The notes beneath the pieces are model-generated. The model saw only the letters and a program-made list of their open reading frames with translations. It was not told the DNA's origin and ran no database searches. The translations under genes and the position numbers were made by a program. Shown here piece after piece: positions 43,927 to 53,198 of a stretch of 64,000 nucleotides of DNA. The DNA comes from Anaerolinea thermophila (GTDB lineage: Bacteria; Chloroflexota; Anaerolineae; Anaerolineales; Anaerolineaceae): assembly GCF_020723905.1 (NCBI RefSeq), contig NZ_DYHZ01000002.1:62001-126000 (forward strand), written 5' to 3'. The first letter of the stretch is position 1, and each line of letters begins with the position of its first letter.

Positions 43927-46239
43927 ATGCTATCAGAAACGGATTCACGCACAACCCGCGTTCTAAATACTCTCATCACCGTGAGCGTTGCGACTGGGAT
44001 GTTTCTTGCTACCGGGAATATGGTTCTCTGGAAATTCAGCCCGGTGATGTGGGGCATCTCTCTGGTGTTTTTTACAGTGGCGAGCCTCGTCTTTGTGGGA
44101 AGCATGGGAAAAGAGATGCTCCCGCGCACCGGATTGGAAGGAATTTTTGTGCTGGGAGCCATTGCGTGGGGGCTTTCACTGGCTTTTGCTCGCCATCCGC
44201 AACGGGGATGGGAGCCTCTTGCCATGACCACGGGATATGTCATTCTGTTTTACGGCGCGCTGGTGTTGTTAGGTCGTGGCGTTTCACATCAGCGGGTTGT
44301 GGATGGGCTTTTGCTGGTCAGCGGTTGGGTGGGCGCCATGGCAGTGGCAGAAATTTTCTGGTGGTACGAAGGCTTCTGGCAGGTGGCTGGTAGTCGTTCC
44401 ATTCTTCCTCCCTTTCCCTACCGGGTGATCAGCATCATTGGGCATCCCAATCCTTTCATGGCAGTGATGAATCTCTATGCTCCTCTGGCAGCACTTCATT
44501 TACGCCGTGGTGGGGTGGGGCGTCGCACAGGCGCTTTCCTCTGGCTTGTACTGTACGCCTTTGCGTTGCCTTTTTCCAGTTCACGCTCTGGCTGGCTGGG
44601 CGCTCTGGTTGGCTGGGGAAGTCTGATGCTCTTTTGGGGCTGGGACGTCCGGCACAAAGTCTGGGAAGTGTTACGGCGCCATTGGAAGCGCATGGTACTG
44701 GTAGTGGTGCTGTGTTTTGTGATTGCCTTTGGGGTTGCAAGACTGGGATACACGTATTTTAGCGCTCACCCTTCACATGGCGCAGGCACACTGGCGCAAT
44801 CGCGCACAGGCATTTGGGGGTTTGTCCTGCAAGCATGGCGGGAACATCCACTCACGGGCGTTGGGGCAGGCAATTTCATGTTAGCGTACTTAGAACACAG
44901 CCGGGATTTTCCCGGAGGATTTCTGGCACCGCATGCCCATAATGTGTACCTTCAGGTGCTCACAGAGTTTGGCATTATCGGGCTGGTCGTGTTTATTCTT
45001 CTGATCGTGAAACTGTTCTATCGTTTATGGATGGTTTGGCGGCATACTCCGCTCAATTCCCCTCTCCGAATGGAGAGGGCGGTATTTATGGCGTCGCTGC
45101 TTACCCTGATCGCGCATGGGATTGGGGATGATATTTCTTTCTCTCCGGTTATTATAGGTGGAGCCGTATTGATTACCGCCATGGCGTGGGATGACGGAAA
45201 GCCGAATGCGCCGCGCTTGCCCTTGCGAAGTATCTGGTTACTTTTGCCCATGGTATTTGTCATCGGGCTGGGTGTAAGAGCATGGTGGGGAGCTCTGCCT
45301 GCTGTGAAGGCGGCGCAGGCATTTCAGCAGGGGGATGCACTCTCAGCCGCATTGCGGTATGAGGAAGTCGTCCGGCGAAATCCTGCGGATTTTCTATATC
45401 GTCAGCAGGCGGGAATGGCGGCGGCGTGGGCATGGCAAGCCAGTGGAGATACACGCTGGCTCGAACTTGCCCGTCAGCGCATGGAAAGTGTATTGAAAGA
45501 AGAACCTGCTCCCGCGCACTGGCATGCTACTCTGGCAGGGATATATGTTGCTGAGGGGAAATTGGAAGCGGCGTGGCAATCCATCAAAGAGGCGCGGGCG
45601 CGCGCCAGAAATGAGCCCTCGTTTGCGCTGTATGCTGGCTGGATTGCCGAACAGTTGGGCTGGCAGGAACAGGCACTGGAAGCCTATCGCGAGGGTCTGC
45701 GTCTTGACCCTTTGCTGACAAGCAGTCTTTTCTGGGAAGAAACTCTTCTACGACGTCAGGCGAGGGATGACGCAAGTCTACCGCGCCAGGATCCTTTCTA
45801 CTGGCAGGAAGCACTTGCTGCGCTGGAAACGGGCAAGATGGACAAAGCCCGGCAGTGGATTGCCTTCAGCCGTGCCGCCGGTGAAAAAGGTTTTTCACCT
45901 CAAGTGGCAGAGTGGCGGGTGGCTCTGGCAGTTGGAGATATGGATTGGGCATTACGCAGTGCCCGTTACCTCCGTGATGGGCTGGGGCGGGTTTTCACCG
46001 GCTCGCGGGGGTACTATCTGGCAGGATATCTTGATCGTGCCGTGTTTCCCGTTGATATACCGCCGAATTTCCTGTTCCTCTCTCCGCAGGATGGGCGACT
46101 GGAAGCGCTGGCGTGGCTTTGGGAACAGGAGATGCGCGCGGGCAATTGCACCGAGGCTCAAAAGACGTGGAAGGTCGAACAGGGTATCCGGCAGTATGGG
46201 ATGCTTTCATCTCTCCTGGAAGTCCCTGCCTGTCCCTGA
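43927..46239 (+). CDS. O-antigen ligase/polymerase-like membrane protein with TPR tail
   Basis: Membrane protein of about 770 residues. Ten or more hydrophobic helices carry the Wzy/WaaL-type signature: IIGHPNPFMAVMNLYAPLA, SSSRSGWLGALVG and the long external loop ending in APHAHNVYLQVLTEFGIIGLV with the conserved His. From about residue 460 a soluble tail contains TPR-like helices (ALRYEEVVRRNPADFLYRQQAG; WAWQASGDTRWLELARQRME; AGWIAEQLGWQEQALEAYREGLRLDP). ATG at 43927 with AGGAG eight bases upstream is preferred to 43834. It likely ligates or polymerises a surface glycan; no other glycan genes are adjacent. Confidence 0.8.
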   Translation: MLSETDSRTTRVLNTLITVSVATGMFLATGNMVLWKFSPVMWGISLVFFTVASLVFVGSMGKEMLPRTGLEGIFVLGAIAWGLSLAFARHPQRGWEPLAMTTGYVILFYGALVLLGRGVSHQRVVDGLLLVSGWVGAMAVAEIFWWYEGFWQVAGSRSILPPFPYRVISIIGHPNPFMAVMNLYAPLAALHLRRGGVGRRTGAFLWLVLYAFALPFSSSRSGWLGALVGWGSLMLFWGWDVRHKVWEVLRRHWKRMVLVVVLCFVIAFGVARLGYTYFSAHPSHGAGTLAQSRTGIWGFVLQAWREHPLTGVGAGNFMLAYLEHSRDFPGGFLAPHAHNVYLQVLTEFGIIGLVVFILLIVKLFYRLWMVWRHTPLNSPLRMERAVFMASLLTLIAHGIGDDISFSPVIIGGAVLITAMAWDDGKPNAPRLPLRSIWLLLPMVFVIGLGVRAWWGALPAVKAAQAFQQGDALSAALRYEEVVRRNPADFLYRQQAGMAAAWAWQASGDTRWLELARQRMESVLKEEPAPAHWHATLAGIYVAEGKLEAAWQSIKEARARARNEPSFALYAGWIAEQLGWQEQALEAYREGLRLDPLLTSSLFWEETLLRRQARDDASLPRQDPFYWQEALAALETGKMDKARQWIAFSRAAGEKGFSPQVAEWRVALAVGDMDWALRSARYLRDGLGRVFTGSRGYYLAGYLDRAVFPVDIPPNFLFLSPQDGRLEALAWLWEQEMRAGNCTEAQKTWKVEQGIRQYGMLSSLLEVPACP

Positions 46240-46271
46240 GGGAAGGTTTTTTTCTCACCTGTTCCATCATT

Positions 46272-46313
46272 AGCCATCCATTCCCATAAACTTTGGGGGA
46301 TGAATGGCTTTTT
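46272..46313 (+). terminator. Intrinsic terminator after the ligase-like gene
   Basis: AGCCATCCATTCCC (46272-46285) and GGGGATGAATGGCT form an imperfect hairpin including G-T pairs, followed by TTTTTCCC. It isolates the mevalonate genes from the upstream gene. Confidence 0.65.
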
Positions 46314-46383
46314 CCCTATCAATACCAATCCTGATAGTTTTTGCCAGTGTCGAAACCTTATATATAAAGCAGTTTGACCTTTT

Positions 46384-46397
46384 TTCTACGGGTAGAA
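46384..46397. promoter_or_regulatory. Palindrome TTCTAC-GG-GTAGAA upstream of HMG-CoA reductase
   Basis: A perfect 14-bp palindrome between TTGACC (46374-46379) and TATATT (46403-46408), 47 bases before the HMG-CoA reductase ATG. The 23-base spacing of these boxes is too long for an ordinary promoter, so the exact promoter is uncertain. A regulator site is plausible. Confidence 0.4.
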
Positions 46398-46443
46398 GAA
46401 AGTATATTGGTTATACAAACCATGTACAGGTTGGAGGATGAGA

Positions 46444-47721
46444 ATGGCTGAGCCGGGTTTGAAGTTTTACGATTTGCCGCTGGAGGAGCGCCGGCGCTGG
46501 GTTGCCGAGCAGGCAGGCATTCCCCTGAGTGAAGTGGAGATGCTCAGTGGACTGCCCGGCTTGACTCCCGAGCAGGCTGACCACATGATTGAGAACGTCA
46601 TCGGGGTGTACGGCTTGCCGCTGGGGATTGCCCGCTATTTCCGCGTCAATGGACGGGATGTGCTCGTGCCCATGGCGCTGGAAGAGCCTTCGGTGGTTGC
46701 CAGTGCCTCTTTCATGGCGAAACTGGCGTTGCAGGGCGGGGGCTTCTTTGCCACCACCAGCGCGCCGGAGATGATCGGTCAAATGCAGGTGCTGGATCTG
46801 GACGACCCGGCTAGCGCCCGTCTTAAGATTCTGGAGCATCGTCAGGAATTGCTCGACGAAGCCACTGCGGTGGATCCCGTGCTGGCAAAACTGGGCGGGG
46901 GAGGGCGGGATCTGGAGGTGCGTCTGATTGCCGACTCGCCCATTGGGTCTTATCTGGTGGTGCATTTGATTTACGATGTGCGCGATGCCATGGGCGCCAA
47001 TGCGGTTAACACCGCGATGGAACGCCTGGCTCCGCGGGTGGAGCAAATCAGCGGGGGGCGGGTGCACCTGCGCATCCTCACCAACCTTGCCGAGCGGCGA
47101 GTGGCACGGGCGCGCTGTACCATCCCGGTGACAGCGCTGGCGTTTGGCGACTACGCTGGCGAGCGCGTGCGTGACGGCATCATCGAGGCATGGGCGTTTG
47201 CCGCCTCTGATCCCTACCGCGCTGCTACCCACAACAAGGGTATCATGAACGGCGTGGATGCGGTGGTGATTGCCACCGGCAACGACTGGCGTGCTGTGGA
47301 AGCCGGCGCGCATGCCTACGCCGCCCGTTCGGGACGCTACACCTCATTGAGCACATGGGGCAAAGACCGCGAGGGTAATCTGGTGGGGACGCTGGAGATG
47401 CCCATGGCAGTGGGCATCGTGGGTGGGGCAACCCGGGTGCATCCTGCGGCGCGCGCCGCCATCCAGTTGATGGGGGTGAAGAGCGCCGCCGAACTGGCGC
47501 AGATTATCGTTTCGGTGGGGCTGGCGCAGAATCTGGCGGCTCTGCGGGCGCTGGCAACCGAGGGCATTCAGCGCGGACACATGACTCTTCATGCCCGGCA
47601 GGTTGCCATTGCTGCAGGGGCAAGCGGGGACCTGATTGACCGGGTTGCCAGCCGAATGGTTGAAGAAAAAGTGGTGCGCATTGACCGCGCCCAGGAAATT
47701 TTGAAAGAACTGACTTCATAA
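46444..47721 (+). CDS. mvaA: Class II hydroxymethylglutaryl-CoA reductase
   Basis: Reduces HMG-CoA to mevalonate (425 residues), the bacterial/class II form. [15 protein letters not shown] holds the catalytic Glu, [12 protein letters not shown] the Lys, and [13 protein letters not shown] the C-terminal His; [15 protein letters not shown] is the NAD(P) region. The second ATG (46444) has GGAGG six bases upstream; the track ATG at 46438 abuts it. First gene of a group with HMG-CoA synthase, a thiolase homologue and a DUF35 protein; the reductase stop is 25 bases before the synthase start. Mevalonate kinase and later enzymes are not in the window. Confidence 0.93.
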   Translation: MAEPGLKFYDLPLEERRRWVAEQAGIPLSEVEMLSGLPGLTPEQADHMIENVIGVYGLPLGIARYFRVNGRDVLVPMALEEPSVVASASFMAKLALQGGGFFATTSAPEMIGQMQVLDLDDPASARLKILEHRQELLDEATAVDPVLAKLGGGGRDLEVRLIADSPIGSYLVVHLIYDVRDAMGANAVNTAMERLAPRVEQISGGRVHLRILTNLAERRVARARCTIPVTALAFGDYAGERVRDGIIEAWAFAASDPYRAATHNKGIMNGVDAVVIATGNDWRAVEAGAHAYAARSGRYTSLSTWGKDREGNLVGTLEMPMAVGIVGGATRVHPAARAAIQLMGVKSAAELAQIIVSVGLAQNLAALRALATEGIQRGHMTLHARQVAIAAGASGDLIDRVASRMVEEKVVRIDRAQEILKELTS

Positions 47722-47746
47722 CTCTGGAGAGGATGGACAAAACGTT

Positions 47747-48808
47747 ATGAGCGGACGTGTATTGAAATCGAACCGACCGGTGGGAATCATCGGCTATGGT
47801 GCATACATCCCGCGCTACCGCCTGCCTGCCAGCGAAGTTTCGCGGGTGTGGGAAGGCGGTAAGGGCAGCGGTCCGGTGAAAGAAAAAGCCGTTGCCGGGC
47901 TGGATGAGGACGTCATCACCATGTCCATTGAAGCCGCGCGCAACGCGCTGGCGCGGGCGCAGATGGACGCATCCCTCTTGCGTGCTGTGTGGGTGGGTTC
48001 AGAATCGCATCCGTATGCCGTCAAACCCACCGGCACGGTGGTGGCAGAAGCCATTGGCGCGGGTCCCTCCATTGAGGCGGCAGACTGGGAGTTCGCCTGC
48101 AAAGCCGGCACCGAGGCGCTGGTGGCTGCGATTTCTCTGGTGGGATCGGGCATGGGCGATTACGCCATGGCAATTGGCATGGATACGGCACAGGGTAAGC
48201 CCGGCGATCAACTGGAGTACACCGCCGCTTCCGGCGGAGCGGCGTACATCGTCGGTCCGGCGGAAAATGCTCTGGCAGTGTTCAATGGCTCGTATTCGTA
48301 TGTCACCGATACGCCCGATTTCTGGCGGCGCGCCAATCAGAAGTATCCGGAGCATGGTCAGCGGTTCACCGGCGAACCGGCGTACTTCAAACACATTGTT
48401 GAAGCCGGGAAAGCCCTTATGGAAGAACTGGGCACGCGCGCGGAAGATTACCGCTTTGCTGTTTTCCACCAGCCCAACACCAAGTTTCCCCAGCGTGCCG
48501 GGCAACTGCTGGGATTCAGCGATGAGCAGATCAAAACCGGCCTGCTTGCGCCGGTCATCGGCAACACGTATGCCGGAGCGGCCCTGGTGGGCTTGAGCGC
48601 GGTGCTGGATGTTGCCCAACCCGGCGACCGCATCCTGGTGGTTTCCTTTGGCTCGGGTGCCGGTTCGGATGCCTTTGACTGGGTGGTAACGGACAAAATC
48701 GAAGCGCGGCGTAATCTGGCGCCGCGGACTGCCGACTACATTGCCCGCCGTACCGAGATTGATTACGCTACCTACGCCCGCTTCCGCGGCAAGATTGATA
48801 TGGGGTAA
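47747..48808 (+). CDS. Archaeal-type hydroxymethylglutaryl-CoA synthase
   Basis: Condenses acetyl-CoA with acetoacetyl-CoA to HMG-CoA. 353 residues, the short form typical of archaea and Chloroflexota. [13 protein letters not shown] at the N-terminus, [13 protein letters not shown] with the catalytic Glu, [12 protein letters not shown] with the nucleophilic Cys, and [12 protein letters not shown] with the His are all intact. The thiolase-like gene begins four bases after its stop. In archaea the corresponding synthase forms a stable complex with thiolase and a DUF35 protein that channels acetoacetyl-CoA. Confidence 0.93.
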   Translation: MSGRVLKSNRPVGIIGYGAYIPRYRLPASEVSRVWEGGKGSGPVKEKAVAGLDEDVITMSIEAARNALARAQMDASLLRAVWVGSESHPYAVKPTGTVVAEAIGAGPSIEAADWEFACKAGTEALVAAISLVGSGMGDYAMAIGMDTAQGKPGDQLEYTAASGGAAYIVGPAENALAVFNGSYSYVTDTPDFWRRANQKYPEHGQRFTGEPAYFKHIVEAGKALMEELGTRAEDYRFAVFHQPNTKFPQRAGQLLGFSDEQIKTGLLAPVIGNTYAGAALVGLSAVLDVAQPGDRILVVSFGSGAGSDAFDWVVTDKIEARRNLAPRTADYIARRTEIDYATYARFRGKIDMG

Positions 48809-48812
48809 GGGT

Positions 48813-49976
48813 ATGAGCGACGTTGTCATCGCAGGTGTTGGTCAAATCCCCGTTGGGGAACACTGGGATGTTTCTTTGCGTTCGCAGGCTACCCGCGCAG
48901 TGCTGGCGGCGATCAAAGATGCCGGTGGGTTGAAGCCGCAAGCCATGTACATTGGCAACCTGCTGGCTCCAACGGTATCGCATCAGAGCAATCTGGGTGC
49001 GCTTCTGCCCGACTGGAGCAATCTGACGGGCATTGAGGGTATCACCGTGGAGGCGGCAGGGGCTTCAGGCGGTGGAGCGTTTCGCCTGGGGTATCTGGCG
49101 GTTGCCTCCGGGTTTGTGGATGTAGCCATTGTGGTGGGTGTGGAAAAAATCACCGATGTCGTTGGACCTGAACTGGAACGCGCCATTGCTGAAAGCACTG
49201 ACTACGACTACGAACTGGCGCAGGGGTTGTCCCTGACGGGCCAGGCGGGGCTGGTGATGCAACTGTACCTGCACGAGTACAAAGCCCCGCGGGAAGCCTT
49301 TGCAGCCTTCCCCATCCTTGCCCATGAGAACGCTGTGGGCAACCCCTTTGCCATGTACCGTAAACCCATCAACCAGAAAGCCTATGACAGTGCGCCCATG
49401 CTCAGCGAACCGGTCAACCTGATGGACATGGCGCCCTATGCCGACGGTGCGGCGGCGGTGGTGCTCACCCGTCGAGAACTTGTTCCTGAGTCGATCAGGC
49501 ATCCGCTGGTGAAGGTTTCGGGCTCCAGCGTTTCCAGCGACACCCTTGCCCTGCACGACCGCACTGATCCGCTGGCGTTCGATGCCGCGCGGCTCTCCGT
49601 CGAAGGAGCCTGCCGCCAGGCGGGCATTCTTCCGCAGGATGTGGACTTCTTCGAATTGACCGATTCCTTCTCCATCTACGCGGTGCTTTCGCTGGAAGCG
49701 GCGGGTTTTGCGCCGCGCGGCGAGGGCTGGAAACTGGGACAGGATGGCACTCTGCGGCGGGATGGTAAACTGCCGATTCTGACTATGGGCGGCTTCAAAG
49801 CGCGGGGTAATCCGCTGGGCGCCGCCGGGATCTATCAGGTTGTTGAGGCAGCCTTACAATTGCGTGGCGAGGCGGGGAGCAATCAGATCCCCAACGCACG
49901 CCGTGCGCTGGTGCAGAATCTGGGCGGTCCAGCCTCAACGGCGGTAGCGCACGTGCTGGAACGGGTCAACGGATGA
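48813..49976 (+). CDS. Thiolase homologue lacking all catalytic residues
   Basis: About 387 residues with an archaeal-type thiolase fold, colinear with acetoacetyl-CoA thiolases. The catalytic positions are changed: VEAAGASGGGAFRLGYL where the family has VEAACASGG (Cys to Gly, codon GGG), ELTDSFSIYAVLSLEAAGF where it has HD-F (His to Thr), and GGFKARGNPLGAAGIYQ where it has GHPxGATG (His to Asn). It should not form acetoacetyl-CoA, but may keep a structural role in the synthase complex. The ATG at 48813 follows four bases after the synthase; the track start at 48741 is inside it. Confidence 0.82.
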   Translation: MSDVVIAGVGQIPVGEHWDVSLRSQATRAVLAAIKDAGGLKPQAMYIGNLLAPTVSHQSNLGALLPDWSNLTGIEGITVEAAGASGGGAFRLGYLAVASGFVDVAIVVGVEKITDVVGPELERAIAESTDYDYELAQGLSLTGQAGLVMQLYLHEYKAPREAFAAFPILAHENAVGNPFAMYRKPINQKAYDSAPMLSEPVNLMDMAPYADGAAAVVLTRRELVPESIRHPLVKVSGSSVSSDTLALHDRTDPLAFDAARLSVEGACRQAGILPQDVDFFELTDSFSIYAVLSLEAAGFAPRGEGWKLGQDGTLRRDGKLPILTMGGFKARGNPLGAAGIYQVVEAALQLRGEAGSNQIPNARRALVQNLGGPASTAVAHVLERVNG

Positions 49977-50105
49977 AATTTGATAGGTTTTGATAGGGTT
50001 TCAGGCGACAATGATAGCCATTGAGAGCCACGCAGCCCTATAGTCAACCTTGAACTTGTCAAAAAGAACACGGCTTAATGGTCCGAGAGAAAAGGAGTAA
50101 GAAAG

Positions 50106-50513
50106 ATGGAAAATCCACGCCATTGGAGAATTCGTAAACAGCGTTACGCCCTGGTGGGCGAGGTGTGCCCGCACTGTGAAGCCAAAATCTTCCCTCCGCG
50201 GGATGTCTGCCCGAACTGCGGCGGCGAAGCCAAGACGCAATTTAACTTTAGCGGTAAAGGCACTGTATTCTCATTTACCGTCATGAACGACGCCCCCGCA
50301 GGCTATGAAAAGAACCTGCCCTATGCGGTGGCGCTGGTTAAACTGGAAGAAGGTCCCATTGTGACTGCTCAGTTGACCGATCTGGGCGATCAGCCGGTGC
50401 AGATTGGTATGCCCGTGGAGATGGTCACCCGCCGGATTCGCGATGATGGCGATGAAAAGGGCATCATTGTGTACGGCTACAAGTTCCGCCCGGCGATGTC
50501 CAGCGCGCAGTAA
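50106..50513 (+). CDS. DUF35 OB-fold/zinc-ribbon protein
   Basis: Protein of 135 residues: N-terminal zinc ribbon (GEVCPHCEAKIFPPRDVCPNCGG, four Cys) and C-terminal OB fold (GTVFSFTVMNDAPAGYEKNLPYAVALVKLEEG). In archaea the homologue binds HMG-CoA synthase and thiolase and shares a CoA-binding site between them. Gene order here supports the same complex. A 129-base gap separates it from the thiolase-like gene, larger than the other gaps; AAAGGAG precedes the ATG. Confidence 0.9.
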   Translation: MENPRHWRIRKQRYALVGEVCPHCEAKIFPPRDVCPNCGGEAKTQFNFSGKGTVFSFTVMNDAPAGYEKNLPYAVALVKLEEGPIVTAQLTDLGDQPVQIGMPVEMVTRRIRDDGDEKGIIVYGYKFRPAMSSAQ

Positions 50514-50534
50514 ACATTAAATCACGCCTGATTC

Positions 50535-50570
50535 ACCGTGCCTTCTGCAAGAGGAAGGCACGGTTTTTTT
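50535..50570 (+). terminator. Terminator of the mevalonate-entry operon
   Basis: ACCGTGCCTTC (50535-50545) and GAAGGCACGGT (50554-50564) form 11 perfect pairs, eight-base loop, followed by a run of T. The remaining 50571-50816 stretch upstream of the RCC1 gene shows no gene and no clear promoter. Confidence 0.88.
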
Positions 50571-50816
50571 AATGTGGCGCTGATTTTCTCCTCCTGAAAG
50601 CGCCTGGAAACAACCGGGCTGGCTTTCCTCCCTCACGGGATGGAGAGAAGCCCCGCAGTTGAAACGTTTGGCCTAAACCAAAATCCGGATGATCAGCCTG
50701 TTGTCCAGATTCATGTCCGGTTTTGGGAAAGAAATGATTGATTTTCCTTCTACAATAAGTTACATTGATTACAAGTTCACCTCTTAAGATCAAAGATTAG
50801 GAAAAGGGGGACACAA

Positions 50817-53198
50817 ATGAAAAAGAACCTTTTTTTCGTGATGGGACTGTTATTCCTGTTGATTTCAGCGTTTGCTCCGTATGGGGAAGTTGCCCGGTTG
50901 GGAAATGAGCAGTCCGAAGCGAGGGGAAAGGAGGCAGTCTTCTCCGCGCTGGAGGAGAGCAGGGACGCTCTGCGTTTGGGGGAAGGAATCTCTGCCCGGC
51001 GCCTCCTGACATTCGAACCACTTGAGGGGGTGACTGCGATAGCCGTGGGGTACAGTCACACCTGTGGGCTGACGGACAGTGGGGGAGTGCTGTGCTGGGG
51101 AAATAACGAGTACGGTCAGTTAGGAAACGGAATGAATGAGGATCGGGCGACGCCCGTGGCGGTGAGCGGACTTTCCGGCGGGGTGACTGCGATAACCGCG
51201 GGATACAGTCACACCTGTGCGCTGACGGACAGTGGCGGGGTGCTGTGCTGGGGAAATAACGAGTACGGTCAGTTGGGGGATGGGACGACGTTGGGGCGGC
51301 TGACGCCTGTGGGAGTGAGCGGACTGTCCAGCGGGGTGATTGCGATCGCCGCCGGGGGGTACCATACCTGTGCGCTGAAGAACAGTGGCGGGGTGGTGTG
51401 CTGGGGAGATAACTGGAATGGTCAGTTGGGAGATGGGACGAAGGAGGATCGGCTGACGCCCGTGGCGGTGAGCGGACTGTCCGGCGGGGTGACTGCGATA
51501 GCCGCAGGGTACAGTCACTCCTGTGCGCAGAAGAACAGCGGCGGGGTGGTGTGCTGGGGAAGCAACGCGTTTGGTCAGTTGGGAGATGGGACGACATTGG
51601 AGCGGCTGACGCCTGTTGGAGTGAGCGGTCTCTCCAGCGGGGTGGTTGCGATCACTGCGGGGTACGGTCTCACCTGTGCGCTGACGAACAGCGGTGGGAT
51701 GTTGTGCTGGGGAGACAACCGGTACGGTCAGTTAGGGGATGGGACGACGTCGGGGCGGCTGACGCCCGTGGCGGTGAGTGGTCTCTCCGGCGGGGTGATT
51801 GCGATCGCCGCAGGGGATGGTCACACCTGTGGGCTGACGGACAGTGGCGGAGTGCTGTGCTGGGGAAATAACTGGAATGGTCAGTTAGGGGACGGGACGA
51901 GAGAGAACCGGCTGACGCCTGTTGGAGTGAGCGGACTGACCGGCGGGGTGATTGCGATCGCCGCAGGTGGGTCTCACGCCTGTGCGCTGACGAACAGCGG
52001 CGGGGTGCTGTGCTGGGGCAAAAACTGGAATGGTCAGTTAGGGGGTGGAGCGCTGGGGTACCGCGTGTTCCCTGTAGCGGTGAGCGGACTGTCCGGCGGA
52101 GTGACTGCGATAACCGCGGGGTACAGTCACACCTGTGGGCTGACAGACAGTGGTGGAGTGCTGTGCTGGGGAGATAACTGGAATGGTCAGTTAGGGGATG
52201 GAACGAGGGAGGATCGGCGGACGCCTGTGGGAGTGAGCGGACTGTCCAGCGGGGTGGTTGCGATCGCCGCAGGAAGGTACCATACCTGTGCACTGACGAA
52301 CAGCGGCGGGGTGCTGTGCTGGGGAGATAACCGGTACGGTCAGTTAGGGGACGGGACGACGCTGGGGCGGCTGACGCCCGTGGCGGTGAGTGGTCTCTCT
52401 AGCGGGGTGACTGCGATAACCGCGGGGTACAGTCACACCTGTGCACTGACGGACAGTGGTGGGGTGCTGTGCTGGGGAACCAACTTGTATGGTCAGTTAG
52501 GGGACGGGACGACGTTGGGGCGGCTGACGCCCGTGGCGGTGAGCGGACTGTCCGGCGGAGTGGTTGCGATCTCTGCCGGATGGGATCACACCTGTGCAAA
52601 GACGGACAACGGCGGGATGCTGTGCTGGGGAAGCAACCGGTTCGGTCAGTTAGGGGACGGGACCTGGGAGGATCGGCGGACGCCCGTGGCGGTGAGCGGA
52701 CTGTCCACCGGGGTGAGATCGATAGCCGCGGGTGGGTACCACACCTGTGCGCTGAAGAACAGCGGCGGGGTGGTGTGCTGGGGAAGCAACCGGTATGGTC
52801 AGTTAGGGGACGGGACCTGGGAAGATCGGCTGACGCCTGTGGCGGTGAGCGGACTGTCCACCGGGGTGATTGGCATCGCTGTGGGGCAAAATCACACCTG
52901 TGCGCTGAAGAACAGCGGCGGGACAGTGTGCTGGGGAGATAACCGGTATGGTCAGTTAGGGGACGGGACGAGGGAGGAGCGACTGACGCCCGTGGCAGTG
53001 AGCGGCCTCTCCAGCGGGGTGAGAGCAGTAGCCGCGGGTGGAGATCATACCTGTGCGCTGACGGACAACGGCGGGGTGCTGTGCTGGGGAGATAACCGGT
53101 ACGGTCAGTTAGGGGATGGAACGTCAGGGTACAGCAGTGTACCTGCGCCGGTAGTTATCTATCCCTTCAAGGTCTTTTTGCCCGCAGTGCGGAAGTAG
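50817..53198 (+). CDS. Secreted RCC1-repeat protein, two predicted seven-bladed propellers
   Basis: Exported protein of 793 residues: signal peptide (LFFVMGLLFLLISAFAP), a linker to residue 70, then 14 near-identical repeats of 51 residues (GVTAIAAGYSHTCALTDSGGVLCWGxNxYGQLGDGT...TPVAVSGLS). One RCC1 propeller has seven blades, so 14 repeats give two. Each repeat has two Cys (HTCAL and LCWG), a likely disulfide. The C-terminal tail YPFKVFLPAVRK is like the ends of many Chloroflexota secreted proteins. It may bind protein or glycan at the surface; no enzyme motif. GGGG(G)ACAC lies before the ATG, a weak ribosome site. Confidence 0.87.
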   Translation: MKKNLFFVMGLLFLLISAFAPYGEVARLGNEQSEARGKEAVFSALEESRDALRLGEGISARRLLTFEPLEGVTAIAVGYSHTCGLTDSGGVLCWGNNEYGQLGNGMNEDRATPVAVSGLSGGVTAITAGYSHTCALTDSGGVLCWGNNEYGQLGDGTTLGRLTPVGVSGLSSGVIAIAAGGYHTCALKNSGGVVCWGDNWNGQLGDGTKEDRLTPVAVSGLSGGVTAIAAGYSHSCAQKNSGGVVCWGSNAFGQLGDGTTLERLTPVGVSGLSSGVVAITAGYGLTCALTNSGGMLCWGDNRYGQLGDGTTSGRLTPVAVSGLSGGVIAIAAGDGHTCGLTDSGGVLCWGNNWNGQLGDGTRENRLTPVGVSGLTGGVIAIAAGGSHACALTNSGGVLCWGKNWNGQLGGGALGYRVFPVAVSGLSGGVTAITAGYSHTCGLTDSGGVLCWGDNWNGQLGDGTREDRRTPVGVSGLSSGVVAIAAGRYHTCALTNSGGVLCWGDNRYGQLGDGTTLGRLTPVAVSGLSSGVTAITAGYSHTCALTDSGGVLCWGTNLYGQLGDGTTLGRLTPVAVSGLSGGVVAISAGWDHTCAKTDNGGMLCWGSNRFGQLGDGTWEDRRTPVAVSGLSTGVRSIAAGGYHTCALKNSGGVVCWGSNRYGQLGDGTWEDRLTPVAVSGLSTGVIGIAVGQNHTCALKNSGGTVCWGDNRYGQLGDGTREERLTPVAVSGLSSGVRAVAAGGDHTCALTDNGGVLCWGDNRYGQLGDGTSGYSSVPAPVVIYPFKVFLPAVRK
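51027..53153 (+). repeat. Fourteen tandem 153-bp coding repeats (RCC1 blades)
   Basis: Unit boundaries fall every 153 bases from 51027 (the fourteenth starts at 53016). Segments such as CAGTTAGGGGACGGGACG recur almost unchanged, showing recent duplication or gene conversion. Repeat 7 differs most (GGGALGYRVFPVAV). Length is exact to the base, which keeps the frame. Unequal crossing-over could change the number of blades. Confidence 0.85.

Noticed and set aside
51027-53153. Regular repeats suggesting a CRISPR array or minisatellite
   Set aside because: Units are 153 bp, keep one open frame and encode RCC1 blades; there are no spacers and no cas genes.
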